A stretch of DNA of 64,000 nt, taken from Sthenelais limicola. Its lineage: Eukaryota; Annelida; Polychaeta; Phyllodocida; Sigalionidae. This document shows, one piece after another, positions 10,857 to 21,849 of the stretch; position 1 is the stretch's first letter; the number at the start of each line of letters is the position of its first letter. Position numbers and translations under genes: made by a program. The stretch spans positions 33,244,298-33,308,297 of the forward strand of contig OW804097.1 in assembly GCA_942159475.1 (NCBI GenBank), written 5' to 3'. Below the pieces are notes generated by a model, which was not told where the DNA came from, made no database searches, and worked only from the letters and a program-made list of their open reading frames with translations.

Positions 10857-11974
10857 ACAAGTGCAGTTATATTTTTGCGAAGGAACATAAAGGTAGGCAT
10901 TGTTATCGATATGTTTTCAAATTGTCTATGTTCCTCCCCGGAGTGAATGATCTCTTTACAATCTCATATTCTTTATATTGCAGATGATGGATGTAGAAAT
11001 GTATGGCTGAAATAAGAGCATTGCTGAAGGAATTGTTTATTATCTAAATATGAGCCTGTGAAAAAGACAAACTGGGCTGGGCTGGGCTGTAGCCTATTTA
11101 TAAACTTAAGCTAACTTATATTTGGCAAAATGTATTCATGATTGGCGGTTATTACTATGATTCAAAATTTTCATCTCATTGATGCTTTATATATATATAC
11201 AAAGATTTTTATTCAAGTTGATCAGTACAGTTACACGAAATGGACAGGAGCCTCTGCGAACAGATCTTCCAGGTCCGCCCAACAGATATACCTACTCCAA
11301 TCTCCAGAATAACAAAATAAAATACAAAGCACCACTTCTGGATACATTAGTCTTCAAGTTAAAGCTAATACAGCACCAATTTACAATGAAAACTCACTAC
11401 AGAGTCTATTAATATGATATGTAATATAATGAGTAATAATTATCTTGTGTAAGACATTAACCCAATAGACCTTGTTATAATAATAATTGGTTGATAAAAC
11501 CTGTATACTGAACTTACAGTGTAATCTGTCTCTTTCGTGGTAGTACTAAATAAATATTGTCATTATTAGACAGAAAAATGCTTTATTAGGCCTATTTAGT
11601 TCTCACATCTATCAGTAGGATTTATCCTGAAATATAACTTTAATACAAAAATTTGATTATCAGAAGCGGTCACAAACTCGTTTGAAAATTTATTTTTTGA
11701 AACGAAAACAGGGGAAAATGATGGAACGCGTTGTTTATACTATTCGGCAGCAAGTTCAGGGCGGGATAAACTAACTCGGAGTGAAAATGGCACAGTCTGC
11801 TCTGACAACGGAAACCTAAGCCAACTTTCAAACACACTTAAGCGCCTCTTTGACCGGAGAGCGACAGGCGATGTAATGGGCGAAGTAATCAAGTAACAAT
11901 ACCAGCTGCAACGCCGGGGACAGATTTGCTACTTGAGTGTCGGGATTTGATTCCGGACGGGGGCAGGGACATTA
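10857..11974. other. Mostly unassigned sequence, includes repeat I right copy
   Basis: Apart from repeat I at 10976-11075 nothing was recognised. The short frame at 11179-11412 is not convincing. Confidence 0.5.
10976..11075 (+). repeat. Repeat I, copy 2
   Basis: Diverged second copy of the 10050-10150 segment, sharing TTGCAGAT, AGAAATGTATG, AGCATTGCT, GAATTGTTTATTAT and AAAGACAAACTGGGC. Confidence 0.6.
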
Positions 11975-12209
11975 GGGTCAGATTTTCAGAAAATGTACAA
12001 TTGACAGCTCTACACATTTAGGAAATTCTGCTAAATGAGACTGCAAAATGATGAATACTGGGTATATCTGAGTATATTTGGTATCGCATTGATTTAAAGT
12101 ATCAGTTCTGTTATGTTAAACTGTATTTTGAAGCTCATTTCTGTCTTTAATATGGGTTATTTGAGAGAATTAATGAAGGCGAATTGTACATTTTCAGAAA
12201 ATCTGACCC
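11975..12209 (+). mobile_element. MITE-A copy A-13 (A-II)
   Basis: Complete; flanks ATTA and TTTA (3 of 4). Confidence 0.93.
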
Positions 12210-13233
12210 TTTAGCCGGTGAAAGTTTAGAAGGCAACGAAGTTGAGATTTCGCTAATGGGCTTTGCACCAAGAGCCCACCCATACGAATCTCTTCATTCA
12301 TTGACAGGGCTGAACAAAAGGGTCCTAATCTCCATTTTAAAGGACTGAAGCCACCATACGGCATATTCCAACAGTTCGGAACGCACCCCGAAGGCCACCA
12401 GTTTGATGACGTAAACCGCATCATTTGTGACGTCACTACGAAGCCTAGAATCATTCATTCATATAGGTTTGTGAATCATATGCTTGGCAAGAATCGTCAG
12501 CTGCTGGGCGGACGTCTTGGATGACGTAACAACGTCATAGTCAGTTATTCCCTCGCTCAACAGATTGAATGACGTCACTTACCTCCCTTTGATGCTAATC
12601 GCCCTGAATGGAACGCAATTTTCTATAAAAAAAAAACTTACTTTTTGGGGAGAAGCTTTTTATGTAGGGGAAAATGTCTGCAATGTCTGCAATGGGATGT
12701 AATTGATATCAAAGGTTTAAAAAGTGCTCCATAAGTCAGATGTGGACATATTTCTTAAGCCGCATTTCCAGTTAACATCGATTAAAAACTGAACATTTTC
12801 CATTTTTTGTTGCATTCGATTTCTACTCATCTGAAAGTCATTTGACCAAAATTGATAACGCTTTCACCCTATGTATATGCTGCAGGGCTTCGTAATCGTC
12901 GACATCTATATTTCGGCGGGCCGCCTAAAAACTTTTCTGTGATAGTTACCTTTGCTGCACCTAATTTATCGCGCCCGTTTTCTTTCTTCCGATTCGACTT
13001 CAAATTATTGTACAAAGATATTATAAGAGCAGCAATAATATTGGTGACTTCAGTCCTATATAAATCAAACGATGAGTAATTTTGACACGATTCCTTTTGT
13101 GCTTTTAACAAGGAAAGAAGCTTAAACGTGAAAATAATTTTGTGGGGCATCATAACGACAGGAAGATTGTGTATATGAAATATAGGGAAAAGTTAGCAGT
13201 CGGTTATAGGAACAGACTTGTGGAAGTGCATAA
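12210..13233. other. Unassigned sequence with a TGACGT cluster
   Basis: No gene recognised; overlapping frames on both strands at about 12852-13153 are not persuasive. The TGACGT cluster is listed separately. Confidence 0.5.
12406..12577. promoter_or_regulatory. Cluster of CRE-like TGACGT sites
   Basis: Two perfect palindromes TGACGTCA (12428-12435, 12570-12577), two TGACGTAA sites (12406, 12522) and further half sites (about 12512 and 12532) within 172 bp. CREB/ATF-type factors bind such sites in animals. Function here is inference: no transcription start is identified nearby. Confidence 0.35.
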
Positions 13234-13468
13234 GGGTCAGATTTTCAGAAAATGTACAATTGCCAGCTGTACACATTTAGTAAATTCTGCTAAACTAGGC
13301 TGCAATTTGGCCAATACTAGGTAAATTCGAGTATATTTAGGATTGCATTGATTCTAGCAATCTGTTTGGTTAGGTTGAACTGTTTTTCGAACTTTATTTT
13401 CGTCTGAAATTTGGGTTATTTGATGAGTTTGGTCAAGGCGAATTGTAAATTTTCTAAAAATCTGACCC
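13234..13468 (+). mobile_element. MITE-A copy A-14 (A-I)
   Basis: Complete; perfect ATAA duplication (13230-13233, 13469-13472). Confidence 0.95.
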
Positions 13469-13996
13469 ATAAATCCGAAATCAGAGTAGCCTTCCCCTTC
13501 CTGCTTTTTGAATAAAGTTGATATATAGCTAAATTACACTTTCAATCGTTATGTTACTTTCTTCAAGAACATTACATTTAATATTTTGCACATTATATGT
13601 CCTATATCATCGAAATGTTGCATGTGCGACACATATCTACACCTGAATCGAAGACAAGGACATGGAAAACGTAGTCCCGTAGTGTCATTTCTAACTGACT
13701 GGCTTCCTGACGCTAATACCTGACGTTGTGAACGTCATGTCAGGCTGAATGACTAACGTCAGGACGGTGAGGCAGTGACTATGTACGCCTTCTGGCCGAT
13801 CTGCTTATCTTGCGGCGGGGAAGGTGTAATTATGGCCTTTCTTTCTATAATCCCTGCAGGAATGCGATACGCGTGCATTACGACCTTACCTGTGGAAGAG
13901 TTTACTTCATGGAGACCATTTTAAAGGAGGTAGAGAAATAGTGGCAGGAAAAGAGGGGGGGTGGTTGAGGGTGGAGCTGGAAAGGAGGGGGCTCTA
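13469..13996. other. Unassigned sequence with a small hairpin
   Basis: At about 13719-13743, CCTGACGTTGTGAACGTCA.. forms a short imperfect inverted repeat (CCTGACGTT with AACGTCATGTCAGG), with another AACGTCAGG following. No gene recognised. Confidence 0.5.
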
Positions 13997-14417
13997 TATG
14001 TGTTCCAGGAAAATGAGTAGTCACAAGTCGCACAATTGATATTTTTCAAAGTGTTGTTTTCACAAGGTCTCTTTATTGAACTGTTCTGATTCTTAAAGGG
14101 TGTAGCCCTTATATAGTCATATGAATCTATGTAACAAATTTCGGGACATTGTATCAAATATATCCATGCGTTTTGAAGGCATTTGTATGGAGTATATTTA
14201 GCTACTTTACTGGTAATTAATTACCCATCAAGAAACATTGCAAACCTTTTTTCCAAAATAAAAATCAAACTTAAAATATAGAAATACTTATAAGGTGTTA
14301 TTAGATATATAGTGTTTACTATCATTGGAATCACCTTGATCTCCTCTTTCCAAATATGGTGATATTCCAACATCCATATTTTGCGACTTATGACTCATTT
14401 TCCAAAAACGGATCACA
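13997..14417 (+). mobile_element. Family B copy B-2
   Basis: About 420 bp with TGTGTTCCAGGAAAATGAG on the left and TTGCGACTTATGACTCATTT on the right. Both termini are mutated (5' TATGTGTTCC, 3' AACGGATCACA). The interior matches B-3, B-5 and B-7. Confidence 0.88.
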
Positions 14418-14790
14418 TATAGTTGATGCATGCAAGGTGTTGGCTGGAATGTGATTTTGGCAATTCAATTACAGCTGAAACTGGCATTGAGATGATCTTG
14501 TATTTATATGAGGCGATACCATAATATCAATAGAAAAAAGCAGGGCGATGTGACTTCTCTACCAATGAAGGGAATTGAAACAGCAGCTAGCTACATCAAT
14601 TGAGGAAGATGGTGCAGAACCGTAACGTATACCAAGGCTCTTCATTCAGGTAATCTATAACTTGAAGATATGATATGATAACCTTAGCTTTAATGCATCC
14701 ATAAGGTAGCTATTAAACTGTTCTGCTGTGTAGCAGCCATAAAATAGATTAATATTCCCTCTTTTTTGTCAGCAAAGTTATCCTGTATAT
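14418..14790. other. Unassigned sequence
   Basis: Nothing recognised. Confidence 0.5.
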
Positions 14791-14930
14791 GGGTCAGATT
14801 TTCAGAAAATGTACAATTGAATACCGAATATACTCGAATTTACCTAGTATTGACCATTTTTCAGTCTAATTTAGCTGAATTTACTAAATGTGTACAGCTT
14901 CCAATTGTACATTTTCTGAAAAACTGACCC
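14791..14930 (-). mobile_element. MITE-A copy A-15 (A-I, large internal deletion)
   Basis: Both termini present but only 140 bp. The segment between ACAATTGA and ACCGAATATACTCG is missing. Perfect ATAT flanks show it moved as, or later became, a short form. Confidence 0.92.
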
Positions 14931-15782
14931 ATATATGAAGTTATGTACTGTGGAACCGCAGTCCCCCGCCCGACCCCCCTTTTTCCTTTTGGCCAATCAG
15001 GTCTAACCCGCTGTGATGTGTTCTGGCAGTGCTCCTGTACCCTTAGCCTTTCCCCTTAACCTTTGGGCCTAGAAACCTGCCTGCATTAGGTACAGTTGAA
15101 ATCACCTCATATTGTCACAAGGCCTCGAATGTCACCTCCGATCTGGTGGACAAGGAAACTTCCCCAAAGTGTGCAATGCAAGCCGGTCCAGGTGTCTTGA
15201 AGACCCATGTTCCTACAATACCCCCATTGAAGACCTATCTCAGTGCCCAATTTTCCGTTTAACAACTCTGAATGGGGCTTCTTCTGTCTGTCTTGCTGCA
15301 TTAACATAAGCTGTCCCCGAACGCTCGCAACGCCACAAGTGGTGGTCGCGCCAACTAGGGATGAAAGTCGGCTCGTCGTTAGAACTCTCCAGCGTAAAGA
15401 GGTACAATCGAAAGTGAAAAAATGACATCATAAAGATCCAATGTCTGATTCACATGGGAAAGGGGTTGAAATGTTAACCTCTATTTCTAGGGTCTCTTCA
15501 AGTAAATTGAATGCCCGTAAAATGAACGATTTCATTCCATAAAGCCCAAAGACATCGGAAGTGGCATTTAAGACAGATGAAGCAAATTATAAAGAATAAG
15601 GTTGTTATTCAATATGATTAAATATATAATTCTATAATATATAGTATGAAATCAATTTATTCGTCTATCGCAATTCAGGTACTAGCACAGTCTAGAATAT
15701 AATGACATTGTGTTCACCCCAAGTATCAGATTCTAGGATAATTTGCAGAAAGAATCACCTTCATCGACATTCTCCCTGTGTC
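14931..15782. other. Unassigned sequence
   Basis: Contains overlapping 60-66 codon frames on both strands near 15107-15431. None has recognisable protein features. Confidence 0.5.
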
Positions 15783-15972
15783 CACTCTAGGTCCAAACCC
15801 TCAGATCAGATAAGAACGGTATATCAGGCTATTTCACTAATCGGTTTCCTTGGCGTTTTAAAGGGAATATAATGACATTCTGCGGTCTTAATGGAATTAT
15901 AATGGCACTTTGCGGTTTGAGGCGAGAGGCTTTCCCTTCGTTTGAAGGGACTCTCTCAACTTTGGGCCTAGA
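15783..15972 (+). mobile_element. Family C copy C-1
   Basis: About 190 bp with imperfect termini CTAGGTCCAAA (15787) and TTTGGGCCTAG (ends 15971). CTGTGTC lies on both sides (15776-15782, 15973-15979), a 7-bp duplication. The interior includes GGCGTTTTAA and TGCGGTCTTAATGG. No coding capacity. The duplication size would suit a hAT-like class; this is inference. Confidence 0.82.
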
Positions 15973-16174
15973 CTGTGTCTAAATATTTCCCTCCTCTCTC
16001 CCCTTCCCCCACTCTTTTCTCTGTCTCTCTCACAGGTATAAACTATTTCTATGAAAGTGAGAAATCATTAAATCCCAATACAACATGTACCTGCAGTACC
16101 TGTAGATTAGATATATATTGTGATGTTCTTAAAGCAGGTGTCAACCTGTGCCAATAACCATATAAATGCCAATT

Positions 16175-16583
16175 TGTGATGTGTTCCAGAAAAATGAGTC
16201 ACAAGTCGCAAAATTGATATTTTTCCAAGTGTTTTTATCACAAGATCTCTTTATTGAGATGTTCTGATTTTTGGAGGGTTTAGCACTTATGGTCATATAA
16301 ATCTATGTTCCAAATTGTAGGACATTGTATTAAATATATCCTTGAGTTTTGAAGACCTTTGTATGGAGTATATTTAGTTACTCTACTGGTAATTACCCAT
16401 CTAGAAACATTGCAAACATTTTTTTCCAAAAATAAAAAATCAAACTTAAAATATAGAAACACTTATTAGATGTCCTAGTGTTTACCATCATTAGAATCAG
16501 CTTGATCTCCTCTTTTCAGATACGGTGATATCTCAAAATCCATATTTTGCGACTTATGACTCATTTTCCTGGAACACATCACA
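16175..16583 (+). mobile_element. Family B copy B-3
   Basis: 409 bp, complete, TGTGATGTGTTCCAGAAAAA to GGAACACATCACA. The interior includes CACAAGATCTCTTTATTGAG. Confidence 0.93.
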
Positions 16584-17298
16584 TTTTATGCGTGTCCGAG
16601 CTTAAGTTATATGAATGATTTGGAGGATAATTCCAACTCTTTAGCAGGTAGAAGTACCTGAAATTGAATAGTAAATGTGTACTTGAACACTACAAGAAAC
16701 CGTGATTCGACCGTCACCTGGCGTTAGGAAGCATCTCTAGACATTAGGAGAAAAGCCAGGTCTTGAACCACTCTACCCATTCTCTGAAATAACGGACAAA
16801 CAGGGGGGATATTTTCTCAGGTAACCACAACACAGGATCAAACAAACCAACAGTTGTACATGAGAGGCGAGTGGTGGACACTCGAGAGCTTGAGGCCAGG
16901 TGTACAGACCTGTATCTCTTTTCTTCTCCCCAAACCTACATGTCTTTTATGCCAACTCCACCACGTTGACATTGGCACCACTGAGGTCCGGGTCAACGCC
17001 TTGAACTTTGGTAGGAAAAAATGGAAAGGTCAGCACCAGTGGTTCACGGATTGACTATTTCCGCCCACGTGGCCACTGGTCAATCCTTCCTCCATGGGAC
17101 CAGAAAGAAGCATTGGGGTGTTGGTATTAACGTAGAATGTCAATCTGGACGACAAATGACCCATCGCATGCTGAATATCACTGGGTCAATCTGATATAAT
17201 ATTATACACAATTTAAATGGCTTCTTAATTTATCCATTCATTTATTCATTTCAACAAACAAAAAAAAGAACTAGGGCTGTGATTACAATTTCCGTTAT
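16584..17298. other. Unassigned sequence
   Basis: No repeat or convincing gene; frames at most about 66 codons. Confidence 0.5.
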
Positions 17299-17534
17299 GG
17301 GTCAGGTCGTCAGAAAATGTACAATCGGCAGCTCTACACTTTTAGGAAATCCTGTTAATTTAGGCTGTAAAATGATCAATACTAGGTATATCTGAGTATA
17401 TTTGGTATTAGGTTGATTCAGACAATCTCTATGGTTATATTTTTAACTGTATTTTGAACCTCAATTTGGCTTAAAGTTGGGTTATTTGAGAGGATTGGTG
17501 AAGGCGAATTGTACATTTTCTGACGATTTCACCC
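17299..17534 (+). mobile_element. MITE-A copy A-16 (A-III, mixed termini)
   Basis: Left end GGGTCAGGTCGTCAG, right end CTGACGATTTCACCC. Perfect TTAT duplication (17295-17298, 17535-17538). Confidence 0.92.
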
Positions 17535-17999
17535 TTATATTAACATGAGTGAGAATATAGAATGTTTCTTTTCATTACATGGGGAATATGCACAGGGGCT
17601 TTCTGATTGTTGCAGTATGCTCTTGCATGTATCTGATATGTTCCTATCGAATGTACAATCATCATTCAGCAAAGCGAATCGTAGTCAATTGCTTTGTTAC
17701 TTGTTCTGTTGCAAAGAACACTCTTCAGAAGGTAGAGGTACCTGAAACCATCAATTAATAATGCAATAACTATCTACCTTTGTCTAATCTAAGTAATCTG
17801 AGCTTTATCTATAAAGGGAACATTATCAATGACCTGACCCACCTTTTTTCTTTTAAGAGAATTCGCTGACAGTATAACAGAACATAATCAAGCAAAGAGT
17901 TAAATAAAGAGTCATTCATTATTATATAATCTCAGTATTCGAATACATGTAGTGCTAAAACGTGTCCACTAGAGAATATTTTGGGTCATTTTGCTTAGT
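17535..17999. other. Unassigned sequence
   Basis: Nothing recognised. Confidence 0.5.
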
Positions 18000-18192
18000 C
18001 ACTCTAGGTCCAAACCCTCAGATCAGAGAAGAATGGTATGTCAGGCTACTTCATTAATCGGTTTCCTTGGCGTTTTAATGGGAATACAATGACATTTTGC
18101 GGTCTTAATGGAATTATAATGGCATATTGCGGTTTGAGGCGAGCGAGAGGCTTTCCCTTCGTTTGAAGGGACTCTCTCAACTTTGGGCCTAG
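18000..18192 (+). mobile_element. Family C copy C-2
   Basis: Closely similar to C-1 across its length, with CTAGGTCCAAA and TTTGGGCCTAG termini. The flanks do not show a clear duplication. Confidence 0.82.
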
Positions 18193-18769
18193 TCTGTAGT
18201 GCCTCGTGATATAACTGATGAAATTAAGGGTTAAAAAGCTTGTCTAAAGTGAGTGCAATGTGCCCCTATTGGCTGCAGATCACTTTCTATTGAACCCATT
18301 ACTTCGTTATGGTTGATATGCATGATAATATCAGCACATATTTAAACAGACCATCAATGACGTTTGCCAACAAACAGAACTCATTGGAGCAGTCATTCAC
18401 ACGGGCTCATCACACGTCAAAAGCGACCTCCTTCCAAGGTTAAATACTTGCCAGCACCCCCTTTTTAAAGTTCTTTTTAACAGCTCGTAGTAACGATTAG
18501 ATTTAGATTTAGAAAACTGTTACTGGCATTCGAAAATGCTTGTAAGGAAGGGGAGATCTCTCCAGCTTGGTGGGAGGTTTTCCGTCCCTTCAGTTGGGTT
18601 ACAATCGATGCTGTAGAGTAACAATATCGCCTTGTATCAATGACCGAAGACGATTCTCTACAATGTGTACAGTTGATACTGCCAAATCTGCAAGCGAAGT
18701 GAAATTTATGGGTTAGGATCAGTTTCTTTCTGTTCATGTTCATGGACTCTTGGCATGGCATTGGCATAC
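18193..18769. other. Unassigned sequence
   Basis: A 96-codon minus-strand frame (18477-18767) has no recognisable domain and is probably chance. Confidence 0.5.
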
Positions 18770-19004
18770 GGGTCAGGACGCCCGATACTGTACAATTCGC
18801 CTCCGCTAATCCTCTAAAAAAACAGATTTAAGACAGAAATGAGGTTCAAAATCGAGTTCGCCATAAGCGAAAAGATACTTTTAATCAACGCAATACCAAA
18901 TATATTCAGATAAACATAGTAATTTTCATCTTACAGCTTGATTTAGCAGAATTGACCAAATGTGCATAAAGTTGCTGATTGTGCATTTTCTGAAGCTCTG
19001 ACCC
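18770..19004 (-). mobile_element. MITE-A copy A-17 (old)
   Basis: Diverged copy from GGGTCAGGACG to GAAGCTCTGACCC. No flanking duplication remains. Confidence 0.75.
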
Positions 19005-19527
19005 ACGAATTTGCTATTCGAACTATTGTCTGCATGCATGATTGAGATAAAACGTTAAAGAGGAACCAGTTGACCAGAGGTGAAATGTACTTCGTAAATA
19101 AGAAGTATTGAGAGTTATTGACACATATAGATGCTAACTTTAACACAAAGCCTGGGTCCTGCCCCACCTCGTTATCACGACCCTACAAGAGCCCCGCTCA
19201 ACCACCCTCCATCTCCTTTTTACCCCTTTTTACCCCTTTTTACCCCTTTTTACCCCTTTTTACCCTGGCAAACATTGTATCCATCATTAGGCTCCATTAG
19301 GCACGTTTCATGGCGGGTCAACAAGACAACCAGCTCGTTGGACAGATGCAGGCAGGCCTCAAAGATGCGCCGACCACATGTAAATAATACTATCCTCCTT
19401 CAGGCTGGGTTAGGCTGCCAGAAACTGGAGCTAAAAAGGCAATGCCATGAACCCATGTGTGAAAAGCTGTGGTCCACTTGGCTTTTGCTGTGTTGGGTAG
19501 TACAGGGAAAAGATCTCTACATCATAT
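19005..19527. other. Unassigned sequence with a decamer tandem repeat
   Basis: Holds the 10-bp array listed separately; no gene recognised. Confidence 0.5.
19221..19265 (+). repeat. 10-bp tandem repeat (TACCCCTTTT)n
   Basis: Four exact units plus a partial fifth, preceded by a degenerate unit. It creates an artificial repetitive reading frame. Confidence 0.95.
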
Positions 19528-19762
19528 GGGTCAGATTTTCAGAAAATGTACAATTGGCAGCTGTACACATTTAGTAAATTCTGCCAAATTAGGCTGCAAT
19601 TCAGTCAGTACTAGGTAAATTCGAGAATATTCGGCATTACATTGATTCTAGCAATCTGTTTGGTTAGGTTGAACTGTATTTTGAACTTTATTTTCGTCTG
19701 AAATTGGTGATATTTGAGAAGAATGGCGAAGTAGAATTGTACATTTTCTGAAAATCTGACCC
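19528..19762 (+). mobile_element. MITE-A copy A-18 (A-I)
   Basis: Complete; flanks ATAT and ATTT (3 of 4). Confidence 0.94.
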
Positions 19763-20342
19763 ATTTATGTGAGTCTTAAAGCGAGAAACTTCAAAGAAAA
19801 GCTTCAAGCCTTTGTCTGGTAATATTCCATGGAAAATCGTGTTTCTTAATAATAAGGAAGGTTTAACTATAGACCGCACATTCAGTTTAACGATGTAAAA
19901 AGATATACTTGAGAAAATGTCAAGTTAAGTTTTATACCCGATTCCAATATTTCTCTTTGTAAAACTGTCAACAGCATTCATGGTTGCATATTTATACATT
20001 TATGCGTTTGTAATTTAGCTTCTTTATTAGATTCATTGATGTTAAAATGATTGAAAACTATTCTAAGTATTAAGGTCTGCCAACAATGCATAGCAATCAT
20101 TGACAGTTCACTCGAGAGTTCAATGAACATTACATTGGTACTCTTTGTCTTCCCATATTTTCAATTCCAGGAACAAAATGTTCTCTTGATGAAAATGTTA
20201 TTAAACATATGGCGATATATTTATCCATATTCATTATCCATATCTATATTATCCATATGTATACCGATGGCATGTGCTACCAGATTGCTACCCAGTTCAT
20301 ATAGAGACTATCATGATATGTACACAGATCTATTATAATATA
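19763..20342. other. Unassigned A+T-rich sequence
   Basis: The 95-codon frame at 20051-20338 has no recognisable feature. Confidence 0.5.
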
Positions 20343-20751
20343 TGTGATGTGTTTTAGGAAAATGAGTCATAAGTCGCAAAATATGGATTTTGAGATATCA
20401 CCATATTTGAAAAGAAGAATCAAGCTGATTCCAATCATAGTAAACAGTAGGACACCTGAAATGTATTTCTATATCTTAACTTTGATATTTTCATTTTTGA
20501 ATAAAAACAGTTTGCAATGTTTCTGGATGGGTAATTACCAGTAAAATAACTAAATATACTCCATATGAATACCTTCAAAACGCAAGGATATATTTAATAC
20601 AATTTCCCGAAATTTGATACATGGATTCATTCGACTATCAGTGCTAAATCCATTAAAAATCAGACAATTTCAATAAAGAGGTTCTGTGAAAATAACACTT
20701 TAAAAATTCCAATTTTGCGACTTATGACTCATTTTCTTCAGACACATCACA
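20343..20751 (-). mobile_element. Family B copy B-5
   Basis: Complete 409-bp copy in the opposite orientation to the others (ATATCACC..AAGAATCAAGCTGATTCC follows the left terminus). The right terminus is ATTTTCTTCAGACACATCACA. Confidence 0.93.
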
Positions 20752-20894
20752 AATGTAAGCATGTTGGATTGCGAAAAGGAGTATCAAAACGTTTCTGGGG
20801 ACTGAGGCCATCACTCAAAGTTTTTGTAATGCTTTGATTCCAATGGAACCTTCATAATACTAAAAAATACTAATAAAGCGTAAGATTGGTAAAT

Positions 20895-21133
20895 GGGTCA
20901 GATTTTCAGACAATGTACAATTCATCTTCACCAATCCTCTCAAATAACCCAAATTTCAGACGAAAATAAACTTGAAAATACAGTTCAACCTAACCAAACA
21001 GATTACTAGAATCAATGCAATGCCAAATATACCCGAAACTACTGAGTATTGATCAAATTGCAGTCTAAAAAGCAGAATTTACTAAAAAAAATGTGTAGAG
21101 CTGCCGATTATACATTTTCTGAAAATCTGACCC
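20895..21133 (-). mobile_element. MITE-A copy A-19 (A-I)
   Basis: Complete; flanks AAAT and ATAT (3 of 4). A short A-run expansion lies near 21085. Confidence 0.93.
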
Positions 21134-21637
21134 ATATAGAAGCTGAAGCGGTGTGGAGAAGTGTGTTCCTCGAAAGTTTGATCCCTCAGAGGAATATTAT
21201 CTTTTTTTTTATTTTTTACAAATCGAATTTGATTACTGAAGTCATGACACATTTTTCCCAAGTTACATCTTTATATAGATCTTAAGTTGTGTTCCAGGGG
21301 CACATACAAATATCTCAAGTTAGCTCATTTTGCACAATATAATTTACCGAGTATATATATTTTTTTTACCTTTCCACATTAAATCTATTTGTCCCAAGCA
21401 TTGAAATATCAAAATCATAACTAATGTATATCAAATCACATCAAGGACAATAGTACTTAACATTATGACTCTTCTTAAAATAAGAACAAATATAGGTTTG
21501 TGGTAACTTAATATTTTGCTCTTTCCTTTAATTTCCAGACTGGCCTTTCTCCACACTTCCTGCATCAAACATCCTGCCTTGTCCTGTTTGACATTTTCCC
21601 TAGCCACGACCTGGCATCCACCATCACCACCACCACA
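21134..21637. other. Unassigned A+T-rich sequence
   Basis: Poly-T runs; no gene recognised. Confidence 0.5.
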
Positions 21638-21849
21638 AGATTTTTAGAAAATGTACACTTAGTAAATTCTGCTAAATTACGCTGCAATTTGGTCAATACT
21701 GGGTAAATTCGAGTATATTTTGCATTGCTTTGATTCTAGCAATCTGTTTTGTTTGGTTGAACTGTTTTTTAACTTTATTTTCATCTGAAATCTGTGTTAT
21801 TTGATGGGATTGGTGAATGTGAATTGTACATTTTCTGAAAATCTGACCC
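21638..21849 (+). mobile_element. MITE-A copy A-20 (A-I, left end lost)
   Basis: Starts within the terminal repeat at AGATTTTTAGAAAATG next to a CACCAC-rich run and lacks about 20 bp after TGTACA. Right terminus intact. Confidence 0.85.
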
